A stretch of 64,000 nt of DNA from positions 706,501 to 770,500 of the forward strand of contig NZ_CP011388.1 in NCBI RefSeq assembly GCF_001644605.1, read 5' to 3'. The first letter of the stretch is position 1. Every line of letters starts with the position of its first letter. The DNA is from Paenibacillus swuensis. Lineage in GTDB: Bacteria; Bacillota; Bacilli; Paenibacillales; DY6. A model generated the notes under the pieces. It was given only the letters and a program-made list of their open reading frames with translations, was not told the DNA's origin and ran no database searches. Shown one piece after another: positions 52,368 through 62,300 of this stretch. Both the position numbers and the translations under genes were made by a program.

Positions 52368-53609
52368 TCAGGTGCCAAAGAATACGTCCTGCTTACCGGT
52401 TCTTGTGTCCGTCCATACGGCGGCCAGCGTTTCCGGCGCGGTAGTGCGAGCGGTAATATAATCCGCCAGCAAGTTGATCGGAGGCGCGATGACGGGATTG
52501 AAGGACTGCAGGGAAACACGGCGGTTTATAAAGCTGTTGCCTCCGTCCGTGGATTCGGCGACATAGCAGTCCAACAGAAAACCGTTGGAAACGTTGGTGT
52601 AATAAATGCAGTATATTTTGCCTGTCGCGGGTGCCACGGTAATGGAGGGTTGAAAGCTCTGCGAGAAAGGGACTCCGTGCGAGATCGTTACAGGTTCGCT
52701 CCAAAGCTGTCCGTCCGGGGAACGGCAGAACAGAATTTCCGAATACCCTTTGCGGAAATCCTGCCAAGCGGCATACACATTGCCTGCCGTCGGGGTTGCC
52801 GAGACATCGGCGGCAAGACTGGCAATCGTCAGCACCCGGAATTGATAGCCGGGTACAGGCAACGGTGTGGGCGGAAGGACAACGCTTGATATACCAATGG
52901 CTCCCCGAAACGTAGGATCCGGAAAGAATGTAGCTCCGCCGTCATACGATATGCGCACAAAAAATTGCGGCATCGTCGGACCTGTTCGAATATAGCCGAC
53001 ATAAACTTCGCCGCTGACGCCTACTGCGATCGAGGCTCTGTCGGTGTAACCTCTGACACTGGAAATTCTGATCGGCGTCAGCCAGTTAAAGCCCCCGTCC
53101 ACGGATCTTCGAAAGAATATCCCGGAATTACCCACACTGTACTCAATATCATACAACGGCGTGTACGTGGCGTAGGCATATCCCCTGTAGGGGCTGGCCG
53201 AGGTACGGTCAAATGCGATATAGGGTTCATCGTTGTGCAAATCGAATCCGAACCCTTGCGCAACAACAATAGGATCCGTCCAGGTAACGCCGTTGTCATC
53301 CGATACATAGACGAAGATGGAACCGTCCGCAAAGTTGTTAAACGCATGAACAATGACAATAAACCGATTCGGAAACGTATAATCGATTGAAGCCGCTTCC
53401 GCCCCTCCAAATCCTGCTGGTAAAGGCAGCAGTCCCGTAATCCAGGTCAATCCCCCGTCCGTGGATCGATACAGACCGGTGCGCGCCACACCGGTGCCGG
53501 TGTCGGTGGCAACCACGGCCATAATTTTCGGATTCAACTGGTTGACGGCGATCGAGGGTTCCTGATGAGCCCCCGGCAAGTTGGCCGTGATGTTCACATT
53601 GATTCCCAT
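52368..53609 (-). CDS. BNR/Asp-box beta-propeller protein without signal peptide
   Basis: A protein of 413 residues. Asp-box motifs recur about every 50-60 residues: STDGGLTW, SDDNGVTW, SVDGGFNW, SYDGGATF, SPDGQLW and STDGGNSF. This indicates a six-bladed propeller as in sialidases and related proteins. The sialidase catalytic Arg triad and Tyr/Glu pair are not clearly identifiable, so enzyme activity is uncertain. There is no signal peptide, and the N-terminus is MGINVNITANLPGAHQEPSI. It is 6 bases after the small partner gene, with which it forms an operon. An outer-spore-layer or internal role is possible, but nothing shows it. Confidence 0.75.
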   Translation of the reverse strand: MGINVNITANLPGAHQEPSIAVNQLNPKIMAVVATDTGTGVARTGLYRSTDGGLTWITGLLPLPAGFGGAEAASIDYTFPNRFIVIVHAFNNFADGSIFVYVSDDNGVTWTDPIVVAQGFGFDLHNDEPYIAFDRTSASPYRGYAYATYTPLYDIEYSVGNSGIFFRRSVDGGFNWLTPIRISSVRGYTDRASIAVGVSGEVYVGYIRTGPTMPQFFVRISYDGGATFFPDPTFRGAIGISSVVLPPTPLPVPGYQFRVLTIASLAADVSATPTAGNVYAAWQDFRKGYSEILFCRSPDGQLWSEPVTISHGVPFSQSFQPSITVAPATGKIYCIYYTNVSNGFLLDCYVAESTDGGNSFINRRVSLQSFNPVIAPPINLLADYITARTTAPETLAAVWTDTRTGKQDVFFGT

Positions 53610-53615
53610 CCCTCT

Positions 53616-53993
53616 TCACACCCCCATTACTGTAAATCGGTCTATATATTGAAAATCATTTTGCAAGAAATACTGCGTAGAAATGGTACCTCCGGGACCG
53701 GCAAACCCGACAGCTGTTACTGCCGTATTCAAAGAGCTGAAAAAACTGAACTGCAATTCGAAACCGTAACCCGATAAAGGATAATTTCGAACTGCGAACT
53801 GAAGCGGGCGGATCGTGAACAATTCACGGATGACTACAGATTTAACCAGGGGATTTCCTGCGTATTGAAACAAGATAATCTCCAGATTGGACGGGACGGT
53901 ATTGGAGTTATTGACTGCCGTGATGTTAAGGATCGTTGAGATGAAGTTATTTCCCTCGTCCACGTTCACGATGAATCCGCTTGTATAAGGCAC
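53616..53993 (-). CDS. Small hypothetical protein paired with the BNR protein
   Basis: A protein of 125 residues that I do not recognise. It looks all-beta (TSGFIVNVDEGNNFISTILN, SNTVPSNLEIILFQYAGNPL, GYGFELQFSFFSSLNTAVTA), with no signal peptide or Cys. The stop is 6 bases before the BNR start, and AGAGG precedes the ATG. The close coupling suggests the two proteins act together, perhaps as shell or adaptor and propeller. Confidence 0.6.
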   Translation of the reverse strand: MPYTSGFIVNVDEGNNFISTILNITAVNNSNTVPSNLEIILFQYAGNPLVKSVVIRELFTIRPLQFAVRNYPLSGYGFELQFSFFSSLNTAVTAVGFAGPGGTISTQYFLQNDFQYIDRFTVMGV

Positions 53994-54088
53994 TTACACC
54001 CCTCTTTTCATCCATTTAGCTTAGTGTATGAAAGAAGGGTCGGTGCCCGATTAGACGATTCCCCTGATTGAGTTTGTGAATTTAAACA

Positions 54089-54117
54089 CAAAAAAGAGCC
54101 CGCTGTTAGCAGGCTCC
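54089..54117 (-). terminator. Terminator of the esterase gene
   Basis: On the minus strand GAGCCTGCT pairs with AGCGGGCTC (9 bp, one G-U) around AAC and is followed by TTTTTTG. It starts 38 bases after the stop at 54155. Confidence 0.85.
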
Positions 54118-54154
54118 TCAGGTCATGCATGGATGCGATTGTTGAAGGGTAACA

Positions 54155-55114
54155 CTAAAGTTTTGACAAGAACATCATAGCCTTATCATTAAACCCCGGC
54201 AGATGCTCATGGCCGAAGTCCGGGAAGATTTCCAGCTGTTTCGGGGCTGTAATTTTATTGTAGGCCGCGAACTGTGTGGAAGGCGGGCAAATCGTGTCCA
54301 TCAAGCCGACAGCCATCAGCACTTCGCCTCGGACTCTCGGCGCCAGGTACTGAATATCAATATAGCCCAGGCGCTTAAACACTTCTTCCTCCCGAACGTG
54401 CTGCGGATCATGGTGCCTGAAATACGTGCGCAACTCTGAATACGCATCCTTCGCCATATCCATTTCCCACACGCGCCGATAGTCGCTCAGGAAAGGGAAC
54501 ACCGGCGCCAGCCGCTTAATGCGGGGCTCTAACGCCGCGCATGCGATGGTGAGGGCCCCGCCTTGCGAACCGCCCATAGCGCCGACCCGATCCGGATCTA
54601 CTTCCGGCAACTCCATGACGATGCCCGCAAGTTGAGCGCAATCCAGGAAAATATCCCGGAAGGCGAGCCTGTCTTCATGATCGTCCAATCCGCGAATAAT
54701 ATGACCCTGATGGGTGGTGCCTTTCACCCCGCCGGGGTCTTCACTGGTTCCGCCTTGACCGCGGCAATCCATGGAAACGACGGAGAAACCCAGCGCGGCG
54801 TAGTTTAATTTATCATTCCAATCGCCCGCGTTGCCGGTGTAACCATGAAATTGGACAACCGCGGGGTGCTTGCCTTCCGTATGTACAGGCTTTACATATT
54901 TGGCATGAATGCGGGCTCCCCTGACCCCTGTAAAATACAAGTCATAGCATTCGGCAAAAGGCACCTGAAACTTCGCTTTCACCAGCTCGACATTTGGATC
55001 AACCGCTTTCATTTCTTTTAATGCCCGATCCCAGTAAGCATCAAAATCATCCGGGCGCGGGTTAATTCCCTCATATTTCTTTAATTGTTCCAACGGCATA
55101 TCGATTAACGGCAT
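54155..55114 (-). CDS. Acetylxylan esterase / cephalosporin-C deacetylase family
   Basis: A protein of 319 residues from ATG 55114, which gives the usual family length; an upstream in-frame start would add 60 unrelated residues. AGGAAGAG lies upstream. It has the AXE1 fold: MPLEQLKKYEGINPRPDDFD, HAKYVKPVHTEGKHPAVVQF, GYTGNAGDWNDKLNYAALGF, the nucleophile elbow GAMGGSQGGALTIA, an Asp in VGLMDTICPPSTQF and a His in FPDFGHEHLPGF. It has no signal peptide, so it deacetylates small imported acetylated sugars in the cytoplasm. It is encoded right after the PdaA-like gene. Confidence 0.9.
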   Translation of the reverse strand: MPLIDMPLEQLKKYEGINPRPDDFDAYWDRALKEMKAVDPNVELVKAKFQVPFAECYDLYFTGVRGARIHAKYVKPVHTEGKHPAVVQFHGYTGNAGDWNDKLNYAALGFSVVSMDCRGQGGTSEDPGGVKGTTHQGHIIRGLDDHEDRLAFRDIFLDCAQLAGIVMELPEVDPDRVGAMGGSQGGALTIACAALEPRIKRLAPVFPFLSDYRRVWEMDMAKDAYSELRTYFRHHDPQHVREEEVFKRLGYIDIQYLAPRVRGEVLMAVGLMDTICPPSTQFAAYNKITAPKQLEIFPDFGHEHLPGFNDKAMMFLSKL

Positions 55115-55223
55115 CTTCCAATCTCTTCCTCTCCACAGACGGTTTCCCCTATCATAGTCCAGATGAATTTCCGTTGTAAAGAGGGAGGTTGGTCGATTTA
55201 CGAGAAGGTTTATAGTCCTGAAC

Positions 55224-56006
55224 TTAGTGATACGTTCTCTTCGATAGTTGATCCAGCGACTTGAACTCATATCCTTGCTTTCTCGCATCGTCAATGATCG
55301 TCCCTAACGCGTCCGCATTATCTTTGGACACGCTGTGCAGCAGGATGACCGCGCCCGGATGCAATTGCGCCATCACTTTGTCATAAGCGTATTGCGCGCC
55401 TTTCTGCGCCTTCGTATCCCAATCCTTATAAGCGACGGACCAGAATACATTCGTATAGCCAAGCTCGCCGCTTACCGCCAATGTCCGCTCATTAAACACG
55501 CCCCGGGGCGCGCGCAGGTACCGCATTTCCTGTTGACCTGTCAGCTCCGCGGTCGCGGTCTTTACCTTCTCAAGCTCCTGGCCCAGCTTCTCGTTCGTCA
55601 CCGTGGTCAAGTCCGGGTGGCTCCAGGAATGATTGCCGATCAGATGACCTTCGGCTTTCATCCGCTTCATCAGCTCAGGCTGATCCTTGATATAGTGTCC
55701 TGTGACAAAAAAAATCGCCGGCACCCGCTTCGCTTTCAGCACATCCAATACCTGCCGCGTGAGTCCGTTCTCATAGCCGTTATCGAAGGTCAGATAGAGC
55801 TCTTTCTTGGAGGTATCCCCCAGAAAGATGGCGCCATGCTTTTGCACGATGCTATAAAATCCTTCCTGTGCGATCGAAGGCAACTCTCCGCCCCGGCTGC
55901 GCTTGAACCCGAAACCGTAAGGAACATACCCCGCCCCGTTCGCTACGGTGAAGGTCGCCGTTAATAGCACAAGCAAGGTTGCGCCAATAATGGCTATTTT
56001 TCTCAT
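55224..56006 (-). CDS. PdaA-like polysaccharide deacetylase
   Basis: A protein of 260 residues from ATG 56006 (AAGGAG 11 bases upstream); longer upstream in-frame sequence has no coding sense. The N-terminus MRKIAIIGATLLVLLTATFT is a signal peptide or anchor. The NodB-type catalytic domain shows ELYLTFDNGYENGLTRQ (motif 1 in the FDNGYEN form typical of PdaA), GNHSWSHPDL (motif 2, metal His pair), RAPRGVFNER (motif 3) and VILLHSVSKDNADALG (motif 5). PdaA removes acetyl groups from muramic acid of spore cortex, making the muramic lactam needed for germination. This fits the spore-forming host. Confidence 0.88.
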   Translation of the reverse strand: MRKIAIIGATLLVLLTATFTVANGAGYVPYGFGFKRSRGGELPSIAQEGFYSIVQKHGAIFLGDTSKKELYLTFDNGYENGLTRQVLDVLKAKRVPAIFFVTGHYIKDQPELMKRMKAEGHLIGNHSWSHPDLTTVTNEKLGQELEKVKTATAELTGQQEMRYLRAPRGVFNERTLAVSGELGYTNVFWSVAYKDWDTKAQKGAQYAYDKVMAQLHPGAVILLHSVSKDNADALGTIIDDARKQGYEFKSLDQLSKRTYH

Positions 56007-56244
56007 GATGATCAGCACTCCTTGCCTTGTTGGGTTTATTGCATTCAAGGAATAATATGCCACCTGAAGATGGTTTTTATGCTTTAGACGGAATGAAGAG
56101 GCAATTGAAGGAGAATGAGGACGCATAGCGGCGTTTTTGTGCGGGGAATGGGGGATTTTTGCACTGGTCAAAACCTCACCTCCTCTGTTAATATTTTCAT
56201 AATCTAATGGACCGTTCATGATATTAATTAAGAGGGGTGTTTCC

Positions 56245-57501
56245 ATGTCAACCGCGCAAGTTACTCTACCTTCAGGGTTGCCGCCGTCCGGTGCCAATCT
56301 CAAACCGCAAGCAGCTCCGAATACGATGTTCACCATTCTGTTCGCGATCAGCTTCGTACATTTAATGAACGATATGATACAGGGTGTTGTGCCCGCCATG
56401 TATCCCATTCTTCAACAATCGCTGAAGCTCTCCCTGTCCCAGATCGGGTTTATCGGGTTCACATTCAACGTGACCTCATCGCTTCTGCAGCCCCTGATCG
56501 GCGCTTATACCGACAAACGTCCGATGCCCTATATTTTGCCCATCGGCACGCTGTTCTCCATGGCTGGAGTGGTAGGATTGGCTTACGCCTCTTCGTATGA
56601 GATGATCCTGCTATTTGTGGCCATTATAGGCATCGGCTCGGCTATTATGCATCCCGAGTCTTCCAGAGTCGCGCATATGGCCGCGGGACCCCGCAGAGGT
56701 ATGGCGCAGTCGATCTTTCAAGTTGGCGGGAATGCCGGGCATGCCTTCGCACCGTTGATTGCGGCTTTTATCCTTGTTCCGCTGGGGATCCGGGGCGCCG
56801 TATGGTTCGGGTTCGCGGCTGCCATTGCCTTTGTGCTGCAAACCTATGTAGCCAAGTGGTACGCTTCCTCGCTGGACCGCCGAATCAAAAAAGCCAAAGC
56901 CTCCGGAAACGGAGAAGGTCTGGTTCGGAGCCGTAAGGCCTTAATATTCAGCATGGGACTCTTGGTGCTGCTCCTGTTCTCGAAGAACATTTATCTGGCG
57001 GGCATGAGCAATTATTACAGCTTTTATCTTATCGACCGTTTTCAACTGAGCATTGAGAATGCCCAATATTTTGTATTCGTTCTGCTGGCTTCAGGAGCCA
57101 TCGGCGTGTTTATCGGCGGTCCGCTCGCGGATCGATTCGGAAGAAAGAATATGATTCTTTTCTCCATTCTGGCGCCCGCCCCGATTACCATTGCTCTGCC
57201 TTATCTGAATTTGGTCGGCGCTACGTTATGCACCATAGCGATCGGACTCATTCTGTATTCCGCATTCTCCATCATTGTCGTTTACGCGCAAGAACTGATG
57301 CCCGGGAAAGTTGGACTTGTTTCCGGTCTGTTCTTCGGCTTATCGTTCGGGCTGGGAGGCATCGGCGCCGCGTTGCTGGGCAACCTCGCCGATGCGACCT
57401 CCATTGAGTACATGTTCAAAGTCACGTCTTATCTTCCGTTGTTGGGGCTTGCCGCTGTCTTCTTGCCTAGTGACAGGAAGAAGGGCACCGTCGCCGCTTA
57501 A
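56245..57501 (+). CDS. MFS transporter, fosmidomycin-resistance (Fsr) type
   Basis: A protein of 418 residues from ATG 56245, which has AGAGGGG 8 bases upstream. Twelve predicted membrane segments. The Fsr-type start is SFVHLMNDMIQGVVPAMYPI, followed by IGFIGFTFNVTSSLLQPLIG and the motif-A region GAYTDKRPMPYILPIG; the second half repeats it as GGPLADRFGRKN. Members export fosmidomycin or related compounds; the physiological substrate is unknown. It is divergent from the PdaA-like gene and ends at a strong shared terminator. Confidence 0.9.
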   Translation: MSTAQVTLPSGLPPSGANLKPQAAPNTMFTILFAISFVHLMNDMIQGVVPAMYPILQQSLKLSLSQIGFIGFTFNVTSSLLQPLIGAYTDKRPMPYILPIGTLFSMAGVVGLAYASSYEMILLFVAIIGIGSAIMHPESSRVAHMAAGPRRGMAQSIFQVGGNAGHAFAPLIAAFILVPLGIRGAVWFGFAAAIAFVLQTYVAKWYASSLDRRIKKAKASGNGEGLVRSRKALIFSMGLLVLLLFSKNIYLAGMSNYYSFYLIDRFQLSIENAQYFVFVLLASGAIGVFIGGPLADRFGRKNMILFSILAPAPITIALPYLNLVGATLCTIAIGLILYSAFSIIVVYAQELMPGKVGLVSGLFFGLSFGLGGIGAALLGNLADATSIEYMFKVTSYLPLLGLAAVFLPSDRKKGTVAA

Positions 57502-57518
57502 GCTATTAATCCGCGCAC

Positions 57519-57566
57519 AAAGAGAGGGAAGTCATGTTCCGGTTGGAACGCGACTTCCCTCTCTTT
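57519..57566. terminator. Bidirectional terminator between convergent MFS genes
   Basis: A perfect 15-bp stem (AAAGAGAGGGAAGTC with its complement) plus an inner GTTCC/GGAAC stem. It is followed by ATATTATTT on the plus strand and lies between the stops at 57501 and 57570. Confidence 0.8.
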
Positions 57567-57569
57567 ATA

Positions 57570-58811
57570 TTATTTCCGGACTCGGACCAATGTCAGGTAA
57601 CATAGGACAGCCATTGCCTCCGCGGCAGCGATTACTGCGGCCATCGGCCATGCCGCTGCGTCTGTTCCGCCGATCATACCTACGAATGGAGCGAGCAAGC
57701 TGCCCAGAATATAGGAGAGCAATCCGAGCAAGGCCGATGCCGTTCCCGCATGGTGACCATAATTCTGCATCGCCAGCGGAAATCCTGAAGTACCGACAAT
57801 GCCGACAGCGGCTACGATCAGAAACAGCGGGGGCAGCATCGCGTACAGCCCGCCTCCGGCCAAGTTAACCAAGAGCAATGAGGCTCCACCCGTTGCGGCG
57901 GTGGCGAGACCCATTGCGAATAAGGTGCTGTCCTTCAGCTTTCCCGACAATCTGCCGGTAAGTTGACTGGCCAATATAATCCCTGCCCCGTTTACGGCAA
58001 AAATCACACTGAAGAACTGGGGGGACTTGCCGAACACTTCCTGCACGACAAAAGGCGACCCCGCGATATAAGCGAACATGCCTGCTATAACGAACCCTTG
58101 CGTCAGGGCGTAACCCATGAACGAGCGATCCTTGAGCAGAAGGCCGAATGTGCTCAGCATATTACGAAAGCCTCCCGCTGAACGTCTAGCCTGGGGCAAG
58201 GTTTCCTTAAGACCGAACAAGGAACCCAGCAACAATAACCCGCCAATCCCGCTTAGCACCATGAATATGCCGCGCCATTCCATCACTTTCAGCAGTTGTC
58301 CGCCAATAATCGGAGCAAGAATGGGAGCGGCGCCGTTCACCAGCATGAGCATGGCATAGAACTTCGTAAGCTCTTTCCCCGCATACAGATCTCTTGCGAT
58401 AGCCCTGGAAATTACAATTCCGGCCGAGCCTGCCATGCCTTGTATAAATCGGAGCATTAAGAATAATTGGATCGTAGGCGCCCAACTGCACAATATTGAA
58501 ATCAGCGCATATAGAACAAGGCCGGCAATCAGCGGTCCTTTCCTGCCGCGAACATCACTGAGCGGACCCGCAAACAGCTGTCCCGCGGCTAGCCCCATGA
58601 GACAAGCCGTCAAGCTCAATTGGGCATAGTAAGCATTCGTGTGCAAGTCCTGAGCCAAAGCGGGCAAGGCGGGCAAATACATATCCAGCGAAAGCGGTCC
58701 GAAAGCCGACAAAGAGCCCAGTAACAGAATTAATCCGATTAAGGCGCCTCCCGTTTTTGAGCTATTTTTAGACAGTGCCCCGTCCGCAGAGTTATTCGTT
58801 AATTTCATCAC
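57570..58811 (-). CDS. Bcr/CflA family MFS multidrug exporter
   Basis: A protein of 413 residues with twelve predicted membrane segments. The Bcr/CflA signature is clear: FGPLSLDMYLPALPALAQDL, then QLSLTACLMGLAAGQLFAGP, motif A GPLSDVRGRKGPLIAGL, and RFIQGMAGSAGIVISRAIAR. Drug export by proton antiport is the family function; bicyclomycin and chloramphenicol are known substrates of relatives. The first 25 residues are a polar leader (residues NNSADGALSKNSSKT). It appears monocistronic. Confidence 0.9.
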   Translation of the reverse strand: MMKLTNNSADGALSKNSSKTGGALIGLILLLGSLSAFGPLSLDMYLPALPALAQDLHTNAYYAQLSLTACLMGLAAGQLFAGPLSDVRGRKGPLIAGLVLYALISILCSWAPTIQLFLMLRFIQGMAGSAGIVISRAIARDLYAGKELTKFYAMLMLVNGAAPILAPIIGGQLLKVMEWRGIFMVLSGIGGLLLLGSLFGLKETLPQARRSAGGFRNMLSTFGLLLKDRSFMGYALTQGFVIAGMFAYIAGSPFVVQEVFGKSPQFFSVIFAVNGAGIILASQLTGRLSGKLKDSTLFAMGLATAATGGASLLLVNLAGGGLYAMLPPLFLIVAAVGIVGTSGFPLAMQNYGHHAGTASALLGLLSYILGSLLAPFVGMIGGTDAAAWPMAAVIAAAEAMAVLCYLTLVRVRK

Positions 58812-59282
58812 ATCATCACCTATTTCTTTAGTTAACCCTAGATATAGCAGGTAGCAGCAACATATTCCCTCAGTCTACGCCAGCCGATGTCTTCCCGCAA
58901 GCTTTGTCTGCGTCAGGAAGCAGTACCTGTTGGGACTATGCCGCTGCCGCTAAACGAATCGACAGTCTCCGTAAAGTAGTTGTAATGTAACTATAATGTA
59001 GCTGTAATGTAACTAACTTCTCTCAAGTGTTGCGAGTTTAGTCTATTTCCCGGCCCCCTTCGGTATTGGAGCGCTTACTAGGTAATGAATTTCCTTCATG
59101 TGCAGTCCCCGCAACACATGAGAGTAATGGGTTACTTTATTTACGAGTTTACTCTGACATCAGCCGAATATAGCGTAAATGGGTGACACCTCAGCGAAAA
59201 CCGTTACCTTCATGCGCCTTGCTTCTCCACTAGGGCTCCGTAGGAGACTGCGATTGAATTCGGTTTCTTAGAATTAGACAAC
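58812..59282. other. Spacer with repeat modules
   Basis: There is no gene. Two 22-base direct repeats start GTAG(T/C)TGTAATGTAACTA (58976-58997 and 58998-59019). TTCCTTCATGTGCAGT at 59091-59106 is shared with 47226-47241. AGCGAAAACCGTTACC near 59193 is the inverse of a sequence type near 47166. Confidence 0.55.
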
Positions 59283-59318
59283 CAAAAAAAAAGACTGCCG
59301 AATATATCGACAGTCTCC
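59283..59318 (-). terminator. Terminator of the giant repeat protein
   Basis: On the minus strand AGACTGTCGA pairs with TCGGCAGTCT (10 bp, one G-U) and is followed by TTTTTTTTTGG. It is 25 bases after the stop at 59343. Confidence 0.85.
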
Positions 59319-59342
59319 GCAATTTTTCCTGCGCGATTACAC

Positions 59343-62300
59343 TTACTCTTCCCCGTCAGGTTCAATAGTTATGGTCACCGTTGCCGTGGCCGTACCTCCG
59401 CGTCCGTCCGAAACCGTCACGGTAAACGTATCCGTCCCGGTGGTAAATGCATTCGGGATATACACAAAGGTTCCGTCTGCGTTTAGCTGCACGAATCCCA
59501 ACCGAGGACCTTGCGTCAGCGAGAAAGTCAACGGATCGCCGTCCGGATCCGATGCGGACAGTTTCCCCCGAACCGGTGTATTTTCCTGGGTAACCAGCGA
59601 TAGATTGTTGATTTGGGGCGCCCTGTTACCCGACGGATTTACTGGCCCGCCAATGACGTTGATCGTAACCGTGATGACGACAGAACCTCCGTTGCCCTCC
59701 GAAGCCAGGATTGTAAACCGCTCTGCTCCCACAAAATTCGGGTCAGGCGTATACGTAAACGTCCCGTTAGAATTCACAACGACCTGACCGTTAATCGGAG
59801 AATGCTGCAAGGCATACGTAATCGCATCGTTCTCCGGATCCGTCGCCTGCGCACGGCCGCTGACAGGCTGACCTTGGGGTGTGGTCAACGTGATGTTGTT
59901 GCCGTCGGGTCCCAGATTCGGCACCAGCGGCGATACATTAATGGCAACTTCCGACTGGGAAACTCCGCCGTAACCATCGTTTACCTGGAAGATGAAGGAG
60001 TCCCTGCCCACAAAGCCCGGATTGGGAACATACCGGAAGCCGCCGTTCTCGATATCCACTTCCACCGTACCGTTAAGCGGGTTGCGAATGACCGTATACA
60101 ATAACGGATCGCCGTTCGGATCCGTTCCGGTCACTTTACTTATAATCGGTGTGTCAAAATACACGACAACCGCGGCCCCATCCGCCGTAGGTATCAAATT
60201 GTATACGTTGACGGTAATGGTTGATAAAGCCGTTGCTCCGTTTACATCGTTAACCAACACCGAGAACACGTCGGTTCCTACAAATCCGATATCCGGCGTA
60301 TAGATGAAGCTTCCGTCCGCATTCAGCAACACCGTGCCCCCTTGCGGGAAGTCCTGAATGGCATACGTCAGAACATTGCCGTTTGGATCCGATGCTGTAA
60401 CCTGACCAAGCATCCGGATGTTAGCCGGGGTAGAAATTAGAGAATTTTCCGCGAGCGGCGGAATGTTAAACACCGTTACGGTAACCGTTGATACCGAGGA
60501 GGCGCCCGCGCTATCGGTGACAAGCACCGTAAACGAGTCTACACCGACGAAACCGAACCGCGGTGTGTAGCTAAAGGTGCCGTCCGGGTTAACCGCAGCC
60601 GTACCGTCGGTAGGCGGCGCATTCAGGCTGAAAACAAGCGCCCCGCCATCCGGATCCGAGCCGACAACCTGACCGTTAACCGGTGTAGTGCCGGAGGTGG
60701 TTATTTCAAGGTTCTGCGCAACAGGCAGACGGTTAATGACACTCACTTGTACCGTGGAGACGGCTGTTCCGCCTGTAGGCGTAGAGGCAAGCACTGTGAA
60801 TGAATCCAGTCCGCTGAAGCCCGGCGCCGGCGTGTAGAAGAATGTCCCGTCAGGCGCCACCGTCACCGTTCCGTTTAAAGGCTCTGAGTTGACGGTATAG
60901 GTGATTGGATCCCCGTTCGGATCAATGGCAATAACCTGGCCGTTTACCGGTGTATTCTGAAACGTTATGAATGAGTATGCCATAATGGTCGGCGCTTGGT
61001 CGAATACGTTGATCGTTACGGTGCTGACTGCTGATAAACCTGAAGGATCGGTAACGATGATCGTAAATCCGTCCACACCCGAGAATAGCGGATTCGGGGT
61101 GTAAGTGAACTGACCGTTCGGATTTAGGACCGCAGTGCCGTTCAGTGCCTGCGAATTTAAGGTGAACACCAACGGGTCGCCGTTCGGATCCGTTGCGCTG
61201 ACTTGACCCTGAATCGGTGTGGATGCCGGGGTGTTCAAGGTAAGGTCCTGCGCGACAGGCGGCAAGTCGAATACATTGATGTTGACCGTCGCGATCGCGG
61301 ATAAACCGTTCGGGTCGGTCACCAAGACCGTGAAGGCATTGCTGCCGACGAAAGAAGGATTCGGTGTATAGATGAATGATCCGTCCGCCGTATTCAATAT
61401 AACGGTACCGTTAGCCGGGAATGAATTGACGGTATACGTCAGCGGGTCCCCATCTGGATCTGTAGCGCTGACGACGCCCGTCACCGCCGTGTTTTCCGGC
61501 GTACTCAAGCTAATGGCCTGGGCGACAGGCGCTTGATCGAATACGGAAATCGTCACGGTAGCTACCGAGGATTCTCCGAACGGATCGGTGACGATCACCG
61601 TAAACGAGTCCGTCCCCGCGAATTCCAGATTTGGGAAGTAGCTGAATGTTCCGTCCGGATTCACAACGGCCGTTCCGTTCACAGCCAACGAATTTAACGC
61701 GAACGTTAGAAGATCGCCGTCCGGATCCGTCGCTGTAACCTGGCCGCTGATCGGCGTATTTTCCGGTGTGCTCAGGCTTAAATTTTGGGCCGTCGGCGGT
61801 TGATCGTAGACCAGAACCGTAATGGTCGAGTTAGCCGACAAACCGGCAGGATCCGAAACGGTGACGGAGAACGCGTCCGTTCCCACAAAGTTCAGATTCG
61901 CCGTATAAGTGAAGCTGCCGTCCGCGGCAAGCGCGACTACACCGTTAACCGGGGCGTTGGTCAAAGTATAGGTTAAAGGATCGCCGTCCGGATCGGATGC
62001 CGCGACTTGCCCGGCGAACGGGATATTTTCCGGCGTACTGTAATTCGCGTTAAGCGCCGTTGGCGGCTGATCGAACACCGTCACTACTACGGTTGCAATG
62101 GCCGTCGCGCCTGCAGGATCCGATACAACCACCGTGAACGCATCCGTGCCGATAAAGCCCGTGTTCGGTGTATAGATCAAGCTGCCGTCCGGATTGACTA
62201 CAGCCGTACCGTTCACCGGACTTGCACCCAATGTGAATGTTAACGGGTCTCCGTTCGGATCTGTAGCGTTAACCTGGCTGCTTACGGCAATATTCTCCGG

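Noticed and set aside
58976-59019. Two 22-base direct repeats as a TnrA/GlnR operator
   Set aside because: The required TGTNA-N7-TNACA symmetry is not present, and no nitrogen gene is nearby.
58957-59320. ATCGACAGTCTCCG at 58958 and 59307 as a mobile element pair
   Set aside because: The second copy is one arm of the giant gene's terminator; 14 bases with no other shared features is too little to call an element.
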